Shown here one piece after another: positions 1 through 12,100 of a stretch of DNA of 64,000 bases. How positions within the stretch are numbered: the first letter of the stretch is position 1; every line of letters starts with the position of its first letter. This DNA is from Amoebophrya sp. A120 (Eukaryota; Sar; Dinophyceae; Syndiniales; Amoebophryaceae), in contig CAJINV010000001.1 of NCBI GenBank assembly GCA_905178155.1, positions 10,906,311-10,970,310 of the forward strand, written 5' to 3'. The notes beneath the pieces were generated by a model. That model was not told where the DNA came from and searched no databases. It worked only from the letters and a program-made list of their open reading frames with translations. The position numbers and the translations under genes are program-made.

Positions 1-340
1 GCGGATTTTTATAAATTGATGCGTCCTACTTCTCGCCTGGCGTTGCCCGTGTTGTTCTGGTCCCGGGAAGCCCTTAAACTCGCGGCCAAGTTTCATCGCG
101 GTTGTAGGTCTCTCAGTTTCCCAGAAATTTTTCTCCCACCTTGCCCGCCCTCAGTCGTGCTTCGCGGGTTTGTTGTCGAGACAAAACCCTTATCCAGCGG
201 GGTGCGGTCTGGCGACCTGCGTTCGCCAGCTAGGCCCGTTGTTGTTTCCGACGGATCAACTTATAAAATGTAGAACTACATAAACAGATTCGCACTCTGC
301 CACCTCCTACTTGGTCAGTGTGTTCATTCTTGGACTGCAG

Positions 341-2177
341 AAGGACTCCTCGACAAGGTGCAGAGCTACTTCGAGGACGAGAAGCGGGTCGCTCCGATTG
401 CTGCGCCCCGCCAACGCGCGACGGGCCCACGCCCCCCCGAAACGGCGCCAGATCTGGCGAAGAAGACCGGCCGCGCGCGCCAGCCCCCAGCCCACGCGAC
501 GCGTCCAAAGATGAAGCCGAGGCTGCGAGGAGCCTCGTTTATTCAAGAAAGCGTCGAAGTTGGCGATCGGATCGAAAACTACTTCGGAGTGACGGAAGAC
601 GCAGAGGTTGAAGGCTCCGCGCACCAAACAGCTGACCTGCTTTTGCCAGGTGGTCCGCTACACTACAATACCACGGCAGACATAGAGCGCGGAGCGTTCC
701 TACAGTTGTCACAGGAGCAGCATGTCGGGCGTTCATTTTTTCTTGCGGAAGAAACCGTAAAAAAAGTCACGGAATTTTTTAACGACGGCCGCAGTGTTCT
801 CGTAAAAACAATCACGTCGCTTTTTATGGGCTCTTTTGTCAGCAAGTTTGTGCCGACGACTGCCATCCTGGACCTCCTGCATGACATCGACGCGATGCTC
901 CGGCACTGTGCGGCCGAAGCGGCTGTTTCCTCAGTGATAACCGCGGTCGTTGAGCAGAGGGATGTGGATTTCAGTCCGCACGAGGTTGCGGCTCTCACGC
1001 ACGTCTTGTCACAAGAATTTCACGGCGATGCAGAATTCTGGAAACAGGCCCGCTGGTTCCGCTTGCCAGACGAACTCGTCAGTGACCAACTTCAGGGGAT
1101 TGAGGAAACAGTGGGTGCTGTTCTGCCGAGTCTGCACGAATTCATAACAATGAAGGACTTCAACGGGGAGGCCATCACGAAGGCCATCGAGGATGCCATC
1201 ACGAAGGGTGTTGAGGAAGTAGATAAATTGATCAAGCGCCTCAAGGACAAGATCGCCAGCCACGGGCACGGGAACGACAACCGAGCCAGCTATCTTGAGC
1301 TTCGCGACCAGGGCTCCCGTCCGAGTGCATTTGCGCAAGCAGCACCATCGCCGGATCGTGCTGCCAGGTACGCGAAAAAGGCGCTCCGAACACGGGCTTC
1401 CACGGCCATGCCAGCAGGGCCGGCGGCTGCGCTGAAGAGTTTGCCCGGCCACGACCTCGAGGTTGATTGGACCGGAGAGTTTTCCGACCCTACACCGTTC
1501 GAGGAGTACACGCACGAAGGGCACCTCGCGACAGCGTTGGCGAAGCAACTATGCGTCGCGAATATAAAGTCAGGGTCAGAGCAGGTAGCTAAAGCACAGA
1601 CATTGACAGTTCCGCTTGTGTGGGGAAGCAAGGTTCAACCACGCAGACAGACGCTATTAAGTAAGTTTTTGTTTGCGCCGCGATAGCTAGACTCCAAAAT
1701 GATAGAAGGAGTGAGTCCTCGCACATGGACAGGCGAAGCGTTAGAGTCGAACAGATTCAACTCATCAGGTCGCACCATGAAAATTTCTGAAGTCGCAATT
1801 TATTACCAGCTTCCCGCACATTCGCGCCAGCAGACTTTTGAGGTCCATTACCGCTCCTCCTGTGTTGAACATGAGCCGCTTTCTGCCTGACGATGACGCC
1901 TCTTCGCAATGCATAGCAAGGCATCGAGTCGAGCCCCGAGCCTGAGAGTACGAGCCAACTCAGCGAATTACCTTCGCCGGACGAACCCGAAGCCCCCCCG
2001 CTTACAGAACACGCGGCGGACCGCCACGCCGGAAATCGCGAGCTTTCCCGAAGCGACGCTGAGTTGCCCGCGCGGATGCCAGACAAGGTTTCTGGGAGCC
2101 CGGATGCCGGCGCACGGAATCAGGAGAAAGCTGACGTCGAGACGGTCGAAACACCGGTGCCACAACCACAAAAATGA
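341..2177 (+). CDS. Hypothetical protein, two exons, probably 5'-partial
   Basis: I do not recognise this protein. Exon 1 runs 341-1660 and exon 2 runs 1921-2177. The upstream boundary is a good acceptor (pyrimidine-rich tract ending in CTGCAG at 340) and the frame is open from there, so an earlier exon probably lies left of the window; the first in-frame ATG is at 511 (about 468 aa from there). The donor at 1661 is a consensus GTAAGT, and splicing to the acceptor at 1920 keeps phase 1 and enters an acidic Ser/Pro/Glu-rich tail ending at TGA 2175-2177. The middle (roughly 700-1250) reads as an alpha-helical region rich in Val, Glu and Asp, followed by a charged linker. Function unknown. The exon 2 frame is closed just upstream by TAG, which supports the splice. 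Confidence 0.6.
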
Positions 2178-4666
2178 TCGGTGGCGAAAATCTTTTTCCA
2201 CTGTAAGCTAAAGCTTGACACTCAGATATCATCTGACGAGAGGCCGGTGAAAACCGAAATGGCTTTTGTTTCCCAAGAAAGACACTCTGCACTTACAAGG
2301 ATATGACCTTATGGTGTTTCAGATATGATGTAGGTAGTTTGAAACAATCACGTTGATGAGTAGAACAGGGGCAGCCACTGGTTCACGCTTTAAAATCAAC
2401 CGATCACGATTTTTTTTTTTAATATTGATTTATTCTTGATTGATTGTAGTGAATTATCGTCAAGAACACGGGAAACGCAGTCTTCTGGTACTTAAAACCA
2501 GAGCGCTTTGCTCTCGGGGACCTGCCCTCCACCCAATCTGAATCAGTCGGCATACAGTACTACATGTGATCATTGGTCCTCAAAGAACCGCCGCCTTCCA
2601 AAGCAAAAGTCGCTTTCGACTTCCGAAGGGCGAGTGCAAAGCAACAGGAGCCACGAAGTTCGAGGCTGCCGAAGTCGCGGGCAATGGAGTGGCGCCGCGC
2701 GCGTGACAAAATCGGCGCCGTCCAGAGTTCCGCCACTTCGCCAGACGGGACGGAGCGCCCTGCTCCGTTTTTCGTTCTACAAGACCACTACAACGCGAAC
2801 GCTTCGCATTCACTCAAATCCCGCGCGCCCTTCTCGTGGGAGGCCCTTGTGTAGTCGGACCCTGTGGCGCATTGCCCAGAGGCGGCGGCCCATACCAACC
2901 GTCGAGGCGTCCTTGGCTCGAGGCCCCTCCCGTTCCTTGGTCCGGAGTTCTCTGCGCGACACCCTCACGTGGGGTTTTGGCAGTTTCTGAAAGTCAAATT
3001 TCCAAAAGGTACCCTACGGACCCGGTGCCGCACCCTGGGAGCCGGGTTGCCAGCACACATGTCCGACGCGCCTGGCCGTCCGACGCCAGGTCTGACCGCC
3101 TGCCCGCCGCCAGACTCTGGGGCGCCTAACCGCTCCCCCGGGCCACAGGCTGCCTGTTTCTCCGCAGTACTTGGTCCGGGGTGCCTGGTCTGTAAAGTAC
3201 CTGGCTTCAGGGCTCCCCCTGGTCCACACCTGTGCCAGTGGCGACTGCCTGTCCCTGCTTGCGTATGTTTTTGCTCTTGGGCTTGGGATTCGAACATCGC
3301 GAGCGCCCGCAGACCGATCGAAATGCTCGAACCAGACGAACCTCCGTGGATCGGTCGTTTTAGAAGGTTCGGCAAAATGGCCAGAGTCCCGATTTCTAAT
3401 GTTCTTCAAATTGTCCGCCGGAATTTGAGAATTCACAATGCAAGCGCGACGTCGAGTCCTAGCGGAAGAGAATTAGCTTAAAACTAGCAGGAAGGTTAGC
3501 AGGATAGTAGAATGAAAATTCAATTTAATTAGGAGCAGTCTTAGAAGGTAAAAGAACTAGAAGGAAGATGGGCTGCATTTTAAAGGGGTACACCAGACGA
3601 AGGAAAATCAAAAGTAGATTTTTTTTTCACAGTTAGAAAAAACACCAAATCCAGGGCGGACCAGATTACCAAGCCAACGGAATCTGTCTAGAGATTTAGC
3701 AAGCTCTTGGGCGAGGACACTGCCAGTACATGGGCACACTGGCTAATTCTACTTGCAGTACCAGCACCGAAGATTGAATCGCAGCAATGACTTTATTCTA
3801 CATCACGTGGCGGGCGAAACATCACATCAAGCACGAGTAATGTGTCTGTCCTCTTGGTGCTTTCATTCATATTTCGTCGTCGTTGTTGTTCATTTCGTCG
3901 CTGAGAACGGACGTTGCTTGAAATCCAAGCAAAAACCGTGGGGGCGAGGGCCTTGTGAGGGTCCCTGGGTGTTGCAGGTGGGCCATAGCGAGCCTAATAA
4001 CCCCTGTGAGCGCGCCTTTTCATGCCTCGCAATCATGATGGTGATGGAGTCGTGATCGGTCGTCTTGCGTTTGCAGCCTTACTTATGGACATTCCGATTT
4101 CGAATAGCAGTGAGAGTAAGCTGCAATCGTTTTCCGTCCGTCGAGTGATTTTCTGCGCCTTGAGAGGTAAATTTTTTCGAGCGTCGAGGCATCTCATAGG
4201 TCGAGGAACCAAAGTAGTAGCTTTCTCAGTCGGAAAAAATGGAAATTGTCTCGCAGGAATCGTGGTGCGAAGTTTAATATAATTGAGTGAGCCTGATCTG
4301 TGGAAGTGCAAACCGTTTTGCAGTATTATTTGCACATTCTCTGGTGATTACTCTTGTTTTGTCAGTGTCTACATGACCACGACCACGAGATTGGTAGAAA
4401 GGGAAATCAGAAGACGCCACTGGCTGACAAATTTGCGATCCAGTTGGTGTGTTGGTATTTGCATGGACGTGAGGGTTGGTATCGCCTTTGCCGCCACACA
4501 CCCAGGCTGACGCCGAAGAAGCCGAAGCTTTGAAGAGCGCGTGACTATAAGTATCGCAAAATGCCAGACGAACGGGATATCCTGCGACAGGCAGCGGGGA
4601 GTATTTATTTTTCCTTTAGTGCTGCTTTTGTTCTTTTTTCTTCCCGTGGGCTTACTTTGATATTAG
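2178..4666. other. Mostly non-coding or unresolved stretch
   Basis: After the first gene there is an AT-rich stretch with a T tract near 2410, then a GC-rich segment (about 2560-3450) in which several frames are open on both strands at once, the pattern expected of GC-rich non-coding DNA. From 3480 to 4660 the sequence is AT-richer with no convincing long coding frame. A short ATG ORF at 4022-4282 and an ATG at 4561 followed by a possible donor could be 5' exons of the next gene, but neither joins it in phase. Nothing else is supported. Confidence 0.4.
2573..2854 (+). CDS. Possible terminal exon or short ORF, doubtful
   Basis: An open frame ending at TAG 2852-2854 reads as about 93 residues with a Lys/Arg-rich start and a more ordinary C-terminal part. 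It lacks a convincing ATG (the frame opens at a TTG), and at least one other frame is open over the same bases. It could be the last exon of a short gene between the first gene and 4667, or chance in GC-rich sequence. No domain recognised. Confidence 0.2.
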   Translation: MVLKEPPPSKAKVAFDFRRASAKQQEPRSSRLPKSRAMEWRRARDKIGAVQSSATSPDGTERPAPFFVLQDHYNANASHSLKSRAPFSWEALV

Positions 4667-6115
4667 GTCTGTGTCTCTGAAAGGCAAACGTCGCAAAAAC
4701 CCTTCATACTTACGGCTCGGATAACAGAGCGCGCCTTCCCGATGCCGCGGTTGCTGCCGAGCAATGACGTAGTGATCGACTACCTCGCTCTGGAGTACAG
4801 TTTTGACCAGCCCAGTTTTGAGGTCGCGATGCGTGGTGGGATTGACTGCTTTCAAAAGAAGGACTACAGCAAGTGCACCGAGTATCTCGGGGTCGCCTAC
4901 GAAATCTCGCGGCGCATGTCCCAGCCCCATTTTCCGATGGTGCAGGGCGTTTTGGTACCAGGCTGCGTTTGCTTTCAGCCGCTTTCATCATGGTTCAAGT
5001 TTATTCGTCTGTGTGTTGTCCCCTTGTGGTTTTATTTCGTTGCTACTTGTCTTTGAAGAAAAGCTAAAATGTTGTAGTAGGTTACCAATATTCAAAATCG
5101 CGACATCTGCAGTTCATGCGGAGTGTCGCGAATTCACTGATGGGCAAAACGGTCGAAGCCTTGCACGACATCGAGGTTTCCCTGCAGGTACTATGTGCGA
5201 AAAGGAATTTTCTTCTTCAATGAATGTCATTGGTGGCCACTCATTGATGCCGAAATAACATATTTACTTCTTGCATCGTGAGTGTCTATAGACATAGTGT
5301 ACGCGACGTTAGTCATTCGTTTATGCCTCAAAAAATACAGGTCCTGCCGCACGCTGCCATCTCCCTCTACTGGCGTGGCTTCCTACTTCTGAAAACCGCG
5401 GAGAATTTATGATAGTAGACAATTATTCCCCCTCGCCCTCCCCCTCATTTGTGATGCAAGAGGCCAAATTCTTTCTGGGTGTCTCGGTCGTGTTCGCATG
5501 ACAAGTTAGTTTTTAAATCCCAAAGTGCACTACAATTCGCGGATGCGACATGCAAAACTGCACTTTGCAGGTTCTTTGTCTTGCTACACACGCCCTACCC
5601 CTTCAAAGGAGGGCACCGGGGGGATATTGTGCACTTTCATAGAGAATTGAAGTCGCGTATCGCGTGCTGCAGCAGCTGGTCGGGGCCAACCCGGAGTGGC
5701 GCAATTTCGTGGAACTGACCATCGCCTTCTTCCTGGGTTTTCATGGTTTCCAGGAGAAGGGGATCCTGATGTGCACGCGAGTCATGCGTCGAATGGAACA
5801 AGAGTTTGGCTCCCTGGACGAGGAATTTACGCGATTAGAGAAGCTAAACGAGGAGAAGTTCAAGGAAGGTCAAAAGTTCAAACCACAAGGGGGTGCACCC
5901 TCTGACGTACCTGGATCATCAACCAGGACGGAAAAGCACGTATCACTAGCTCGAGATGGCAACTCGAGTGTGAAGTTCCGAGGGGACGAGGGCGGTATAA
6001 TCGCAGGCTCCGAGCAAATCGGCGGGTCGCAATCGTCCTCTGCAGCGTACCGCAGCTACGCGACACCCGAACTGGAAAGGGAACGCAATAATGTCGATCT
6101 CGTCCGCGCTTTGGC
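4667..6115 (+). CDS. Coding block: TPR-like helical N-terminal region
   Basis: Three exons (4667-4954, 5113-5187, 5643-6115). The first carries an ATG at 4742 but is open from the acceptor. Its residues read as paired amphipathic helices with the small-residue/aromatic spacing of tetratricopeptide-like repeats (for example around KKDYSKCTEYLGVAYEI), continuing through exon 2 into exon 3 (AYRVLQQLVGANPEW and onward), then a charged coiled stretch and a Ser/Gly-rich linker. Exon 2 is only 75 nt with a clean CTGCAG acceptor and CAG/GTACTA donor. If translation simply reads on after 6115 it meets TAA at 6117-6119, so this block could also be the 3' end of a separate gene. TPR assignment is by eye and weak. 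Confidence 0.5.
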
Positions 6116-9100
6116 GTAAAAATATTAAGTGCTTCTTAGGGTTAGGTTGTAGTTGTTTGTGACGCTAGCCTCGGATGAATATGGTTTTGCGTTTGAGGCA
6201 GCGGAGGGATCGTTACTTATTGAGAAACTAGTACTTACTGAGAAAATAGAAATCACATTCTAGTAAGCAACCCCGACGGATGGCATGATCCGCGCGAGCA
6301 CGTCATGCTTGCTCACGTACTCAATGAAGGTACTTTATTCGCGGAGAGTCGTACAAAGGGCACGCGCATGGCGCGTATTTTGCGCAGCAGGCTGCAGACG
6401 ACTTCTCCGTCGTGCTCGAGGTAGCTTCGGCTTCGCTGGGCAAGTGGCTGGGCAAAGGAATATCTCCGGACACGTTCGAGAACATCTTGCTAGACTGCAA
6501 AATCTTAGAACCGCACTTCCCCAAAGCGAATTCCCAAGACTACGCTTTCTTCAATCAGCAAATCGGGGGGAAACGGCCGTTTTCGGTACTGCTGCTGTCA
6601 TGTTATGATTCCAGGTATTTGAAGAGCAGGAAGATCTCTTTAAAGTATAGGATTGAAGATTTCGAATCCGAACTTGGGTTTCTTTTTCCGCTCACCTTGG
6701 GAAGCGCATTGCATTCCTTTTTGTTCATCACACTAGTCAAAATACAAACTCCAGTGTGTATCTGTGTGAGATCTTCATTTTCATCATCCACCTCAGATTT
6801 TCGGGCGTGTCGCGCTGATGGCCGTGAAGTTGAAGCACGCGCTATCACCGGGAAAGAAGATGATGCAGAACCAAGGCCGCGGAGGGCACGCAACAAGAAC
6901 GGTCGAAGTCACAAGTCCGGGCGGGACGAAAAGGACGAAACCGGCGCCGCCTCCGCCTCCCGGGGGTGCCGGAGCAGCAGGGAAAGCCGGTGGCGCGAAG
7001 TCGAGACTGCGACAGCAGGCCGATGAGCAGCGGGCGCTGCTCGCGCAGCGGCTCGGGCAAGTACCGGACGCCGCGAAGCCGTTTGAGATGTGGGGGCCGA
7101 TCGATGCGCGCAGCACGCACGTCACGCCCTACCGCAGGCAATGGGTGCAGCCCACGGGAGTGCGTCCGGGGATCGGTAGCAAGAGGGCCACCGCTTCGTC
7201 CGCAGATCGGGGGGATGCGACAGACGCGACAACCGCGGGTCCCGCATCAAAGGACACGGTGTATTCGAGATCGCAGTCGCCACCGCAGCTATCAAATGCA
7301 AAAATGTCTGGGTCTGGAAGAATGCAACTTGTAATGCGTATTTCAGAACACAGAAAAATCTCTCATGCATAGGTAGCAAAAGCTGCCCACTGTCTGTCAC
7401 CAAAGTGGGGGATTTGTCATGCGGATTCGGCATTCCGGAGGCTCTTCGAGACCTGTGATGCTAGAGCTTCCATGCCAGACCTTCTGTATCATGCAAAAAC
7501 AGCATGACTCTTCCAGACCCAGACATTTTTACATTTGATAGCAGCAAGGCTGGTACAAGAAAACGGACGAGGGGTTCGTGATTCCGACTCCGTACGAGCT
7601 GAAGTTTCAGAGCCGTAGTCCGTCTGTGGCCACGTCGCCGCAGAAACGCCGCGGGCGGAGCAGGTCGGCAACGAAGGGCAAGGCTGAGGAGAGCAGTCCG
7701 TCGAGGCCACGGGCGAAGGCTCCGCCCGAAACGGGCAAGAATCCGGAAATTCACATCGGCAATTGCGAGGGCAAAAGCGGCGGAAGCTTGGGGGGCGGCG
7801 GGGGAAAGAAAGGGTTGAACTATGGCGGCGGGGGTGGCTCTCGCGCAGGGTGGTCGCAGTCTCTCGTCAGTGTAGCCGGTAACGGCGTAATCACACTGGA
7901 GAGCGATGCCGTTGCCACCTCCGTTATTGAGATCCTCGGTACTTTCACATACGTTGTAGGAGGTTATCAGTGTAGAACTCAGAGTGGCGGCTTCACCTTC
8001 ATCTTGGGATATGTGTTTGTGAACGTTTGCTCTGCTGCTGTGAATTTTGTGAGCTTGCGGATATTATTGTCACGAAGAAGATAGTTGTAGAGAATCATGA
8101 TCATCACAATCAACACAGAAGCGTTTTCATTTTGGACCACCACGACACTCCTTCTTATTTTTAGGTCTCGGGCTCAGTGGTGGTGCTGGTGCAACAGACG
8201 ATATGGCAGAGGACACGAGAGGAAAACCACCTGAGCTTGAGGAGGCGACGGCAATCGTCGAGGACGGCGCAGGGACGGTTGCACTACAGGACGTCGTGGG
8301 GTCTGATACGCTTCGCGCCGCCTCGGAATTCGCGCAAATGGCCGACGCTGTAAGCGGCACCGCTGCCCCCGCTGCCGGAGAGGAGGTGCTTTAGCTGTCG
8401 AATCCTCTAGTCATTTTGAATTTTTATCTTCGGGTGACAAGTTCTTAGATGTGCGCTTCAAACTTGCTTCGCTCGCCGGCATTGGGAGAACGCGACGCCG
8501 GCCAAATCGAAACCTTAACCTATTTAATTTTGTCATCTGCTCAGGCGCCAGATGGAGAAGCTCCTGCACAATCCGGTAAAGCAGCGGACGTCACGCGTGG
8601 CGGAGAGGGTAGCTCCTCGTCAGCTTCAATATCAAAAGCTGCTACCGTGCCGGCTGCCGCAGCAGTCCCCAAGGTACCTGCGGCGGCTGCTCCGCCAAAG
8701 AAGGAACGGCCGAGTAAGTGCTCTACTTCTTTTGGTTCGGAAGGCTTGAGTCTCAAGACCTCATATCTCTGACTTCGTAGAGTGTGACTTTTCAAATGAA
8801 TTATGTAGAGAGTTCACCTCCTGTGAAGGCCGTCGCCTGAGGAGATCTCCCGGTCGTAACGTGGGGAGAAGCAGGCCGCATGCTTATCAGGGCAAGCGGT
8901 TAGTGGATCTGGTTGAAAGAGTGGCCCCAGTGAATGAGGGCCGCCGCCTCTCATGATGCCACCTCGTAGACCATATATACGCGCTGGCCTTGTTGTTCTA
9001 CGGAGAGCTAGCAGCAAGCAGCTCCTTGGCCCATGCGCTTGCGCTGCTGCGCAGGTTCGCAACAAAAAGGCACGCCGCCGCTGTGCTGTTTGTTGCCTGC

Positions 9101-12100
9101 CACCCGGGTGCCGCGGCTGCGCCTCGCGCGTCCACGGGACGCGACGGGGCAGCAAGCCGCGCGGCACCACCGATGAGCGCAGCTGCGCTACCGTTAGGGG
9201 AGCGCAGCCACCCAGATGGCTGGCCACCCCACCCTCCCGGATGCCGCCCCTTATCCGAGCTCGGCCAAGCCCATACCGAGAATTATAGCGCCGACCGTTG
9301 ATAGTGCGCGGCCACCCGGTTGGTCGGTACTATGAAGAGCGCGCCACGACAGGCGAGCCCTGTGGCACCACTGAATCGGCCACACAGCAACACATTGGCG
9401 GCGCACAACCGCCCACGAGTTGAGCGCCCCCAGACATGCAAATGCTTGCTGTAGCTACGCAGTGCAATACCAAATCGGACGAAAATCAACGGCAGTCGTG
9501 GGGAGGTGTTGGTGTTCGTGAGGCACTACGTCCGACGCGCCTCCGAGCCGTGAGGGCACTCGGAAGGGTAGGAGAGAGGGACCGAAAGTGCACCTACTCC
9601 GGGTGCGGGAGATCCTGGCGAGACAGATCCCACATACAATGCACTGAGACCCATCCGTCCCCTTGTACGTGCGATGTTTGTGCACAGTGGTCGGCATCAC
9701 CTGTGGCTTCGATAATAATAATATGTAGAGAGTTCGAGGAACCGGTAATAAATCATATCTAGCATAGGGATAAGTTACTTGAGCTAGGCGAATCAATGGA
9801 TGAACACGAACCATTTTCGCAGCCCCCACACAGTGTCTGTATCTGACCGCGGATCCAGCGGTGTTGGAGACATTCGGATTGCGCGACTTGCAAGGGGGCG
9901 AAATAGACGACGTCGTGAAGGCGCACAAGCGGCCGTTTAACAAAAAGCCCTCCGAAAAAGCGGTGCAGGCGGCGTTGTCACGTACAGTTCATTCTCAATA
10001 AATTTTGTTATAGTAAAAGGGTCACTTTATTAGCGTAAAAACAGCGGCGAAAAAAAATTGAATGCACATCGTGCGGTTTTCGTATAGGTTCCTCGTTCTC
10101 GCAATGGATTTCTTTATTCGTTGGAACTCTCTGGCCTCAGGTCCCTCCACTGACAAGCCGCTCCCGCCGCGCACCGTGTACGACGACTGGGGAGCGGAGG
10201 CGCTGCGTCGGGCGGAGTACTACTACCGGAAGGAGCTCGCCGAGCTCGGGGAACCGAGCCCCACGCACATGATCGGGGAGGAGCCCAAGCGCACCTACGA
10301 ACGCGACGACGTGTGCAAACACCTGCGAAACATCGCAACGTGGAAGAAGATATGCTGTGCAAAAGTATCGTACTCGTAGTAATCGCAGTCATGCATTACA
10401 AATCTCCTTCGTGACCTCAATCCGCATTACAAAAAATTTCATTTTTCATGCTGAGGGAATTTGTCATGCGATTTCTACTAGTGCGATGCTTTTGCATTTC
10501 ATAGAAGAAGGACGTCATCGATGCGGTGTACAACGGCGAGTTCGAGGACCTGGCAACCGACTACACTGCCCTGGACGACATTGAGGAGGTCAGCGACATG
10601 GCCACCTTGGATCGCAAAAGCTACTGCCGCCACTTTGTGGCCATCTCGTAGCACGGCCACGCTTGTTGTACGGGTGTTTGAGCTGCCGGTCTCGTCCTGT
10701 GTGGAGTCAAAAACAATGGTGCGCTCAGTTTACGAAAAAAGAAGTCTTCCGGCTTCGCATGCTTAACTAAGTATAGTGACTATCAAGAAAGTGGCATCCG
10801 CAAAAGGTATGCACCCTGGTGCGCGCTGCTTGTTTATTTTCGTCTTACGCTTACGCAATAATGGTCAACGCTTACGCAATTATGGTCAAAGTTTTGCTTT
10901 CGGAGAAAGCTGCTGTTGACAGAAAAGAACGAAGAGACTTACGCGCAAAGAGAAAAGCACAGTGGCGGAGCGCTGCAGAATTGTGGACTGCGCTACGCGA
11001 GCAGCATCCTGCCTGCGTGTTCTGATCACACCGTCCTTGCCGTCTCTATGTATCTATTTGCTGCAGAAGCTTTGGTGGAGCGTTCGGGCCCTTGGAGTAG
11101 CAAGTAACGGAGGTTATTGTCGAGTCCAGCGAACACACATCCTAGTCGACGCGTTGCAGATACTTGTCGGAGCGACGTACAAGACTCAATTTATTGGCTG
11201 TGTGGGTGTCCTCTATGTATGTTGGTCGACAAAATTGGGCGTTTCAACGCAGTCAGTTCTCTATTTTTGAGGGAGCGCGTCTGTTCGTGGTATCGCTTGG
11301 ACCCCGTTCTTCGGCAAGAATGAAAAACAACGTACTTACAAATGTAGCCTGCGACTTTTGCTAGTAAAGCTCGCCAGTGCTGGGGCGCTGCCTGGGTGAG
11401 CCCAGCCGCTTGAGAAGATCTCCGAACAAGGCAAACGCAATGCACCGTTGAGAATACAGTAAGTAGTTTCATCCACTTGCAAATTTTGGTTTTTGATGTA
11501 CTTGCGGTGAGCGCGTGTCGGTGTGAAATTCACCTGGCGAGGACCCAGCAGTCGAGGATTATTACGGAGAAGACGAGAGGCTGCATGACATGATGGAAAC
11601 GTACCTTTCCGCAAAGTTTCGCCACGGGTCCCCGAGCGACAAGAATTTTCATATCGAGAAGGTGTCTTCTCCTTTCGAGTCAACCGTGAAGGCGGCAGAA
11701 CTGATTCCTCCCAGCGCCAATGACATCGAGTCGTCGATTAAGCGGGAGAAGCGCAGAGCAGCCAGGGAGGAGGAGGAGGTATAAGCAGCTGAGTGACCGG
11801 TAATTTTTCGACAGTTGCGTACTAACCTAAGACTACGTGATTGCTCTCGATGTTGTAAATCTTAATAAAGGGACGTAAAAATTGCTGAAAGACGAGACAA
11901 AACCAAAAGTCGACTGTTGCAGTACTATGTTGTGTCGACGTTTCTTGAAAGCCAAAGCGATGGAAGCACACGACCCGACGAGCGTACTTAGTCAACACGG
12001 TGGTCAAACATGCATAATACAACTCCGCAGGAGCGCCGCAAGGCGGGTGCACAACCTCTGGTTGCGAGAGAAGGTGGAGGTTTGCTGCAACACCAAGGCT

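Noticed and set aside
1009-1548. Minus-strand ORF antisense to the first gene
   Set aside because: It overlaps a better-supported + strand exon, and its composition is that of a codon-shadow frame.
3275-3310. String GGGATTCGAAC suggesting a minus-strand tRNA T-arm
   Set aside because: The flanking bases do not form the T stem, and no acceptor or anticodon stem could be drawn.
2864-3481. 205-codon + strand ORF in the GC-rich segment
   Set aside because: Long frames are open on both strands in the same place, there is no clear ATG-led coding signal, and no splice context supports it.
8953-9301. Overlapping ORFs in both strands of the large intron
   Set aside because: The phase-matched exons on both sides indicate that this is intronic; the frames are explained by high GC.
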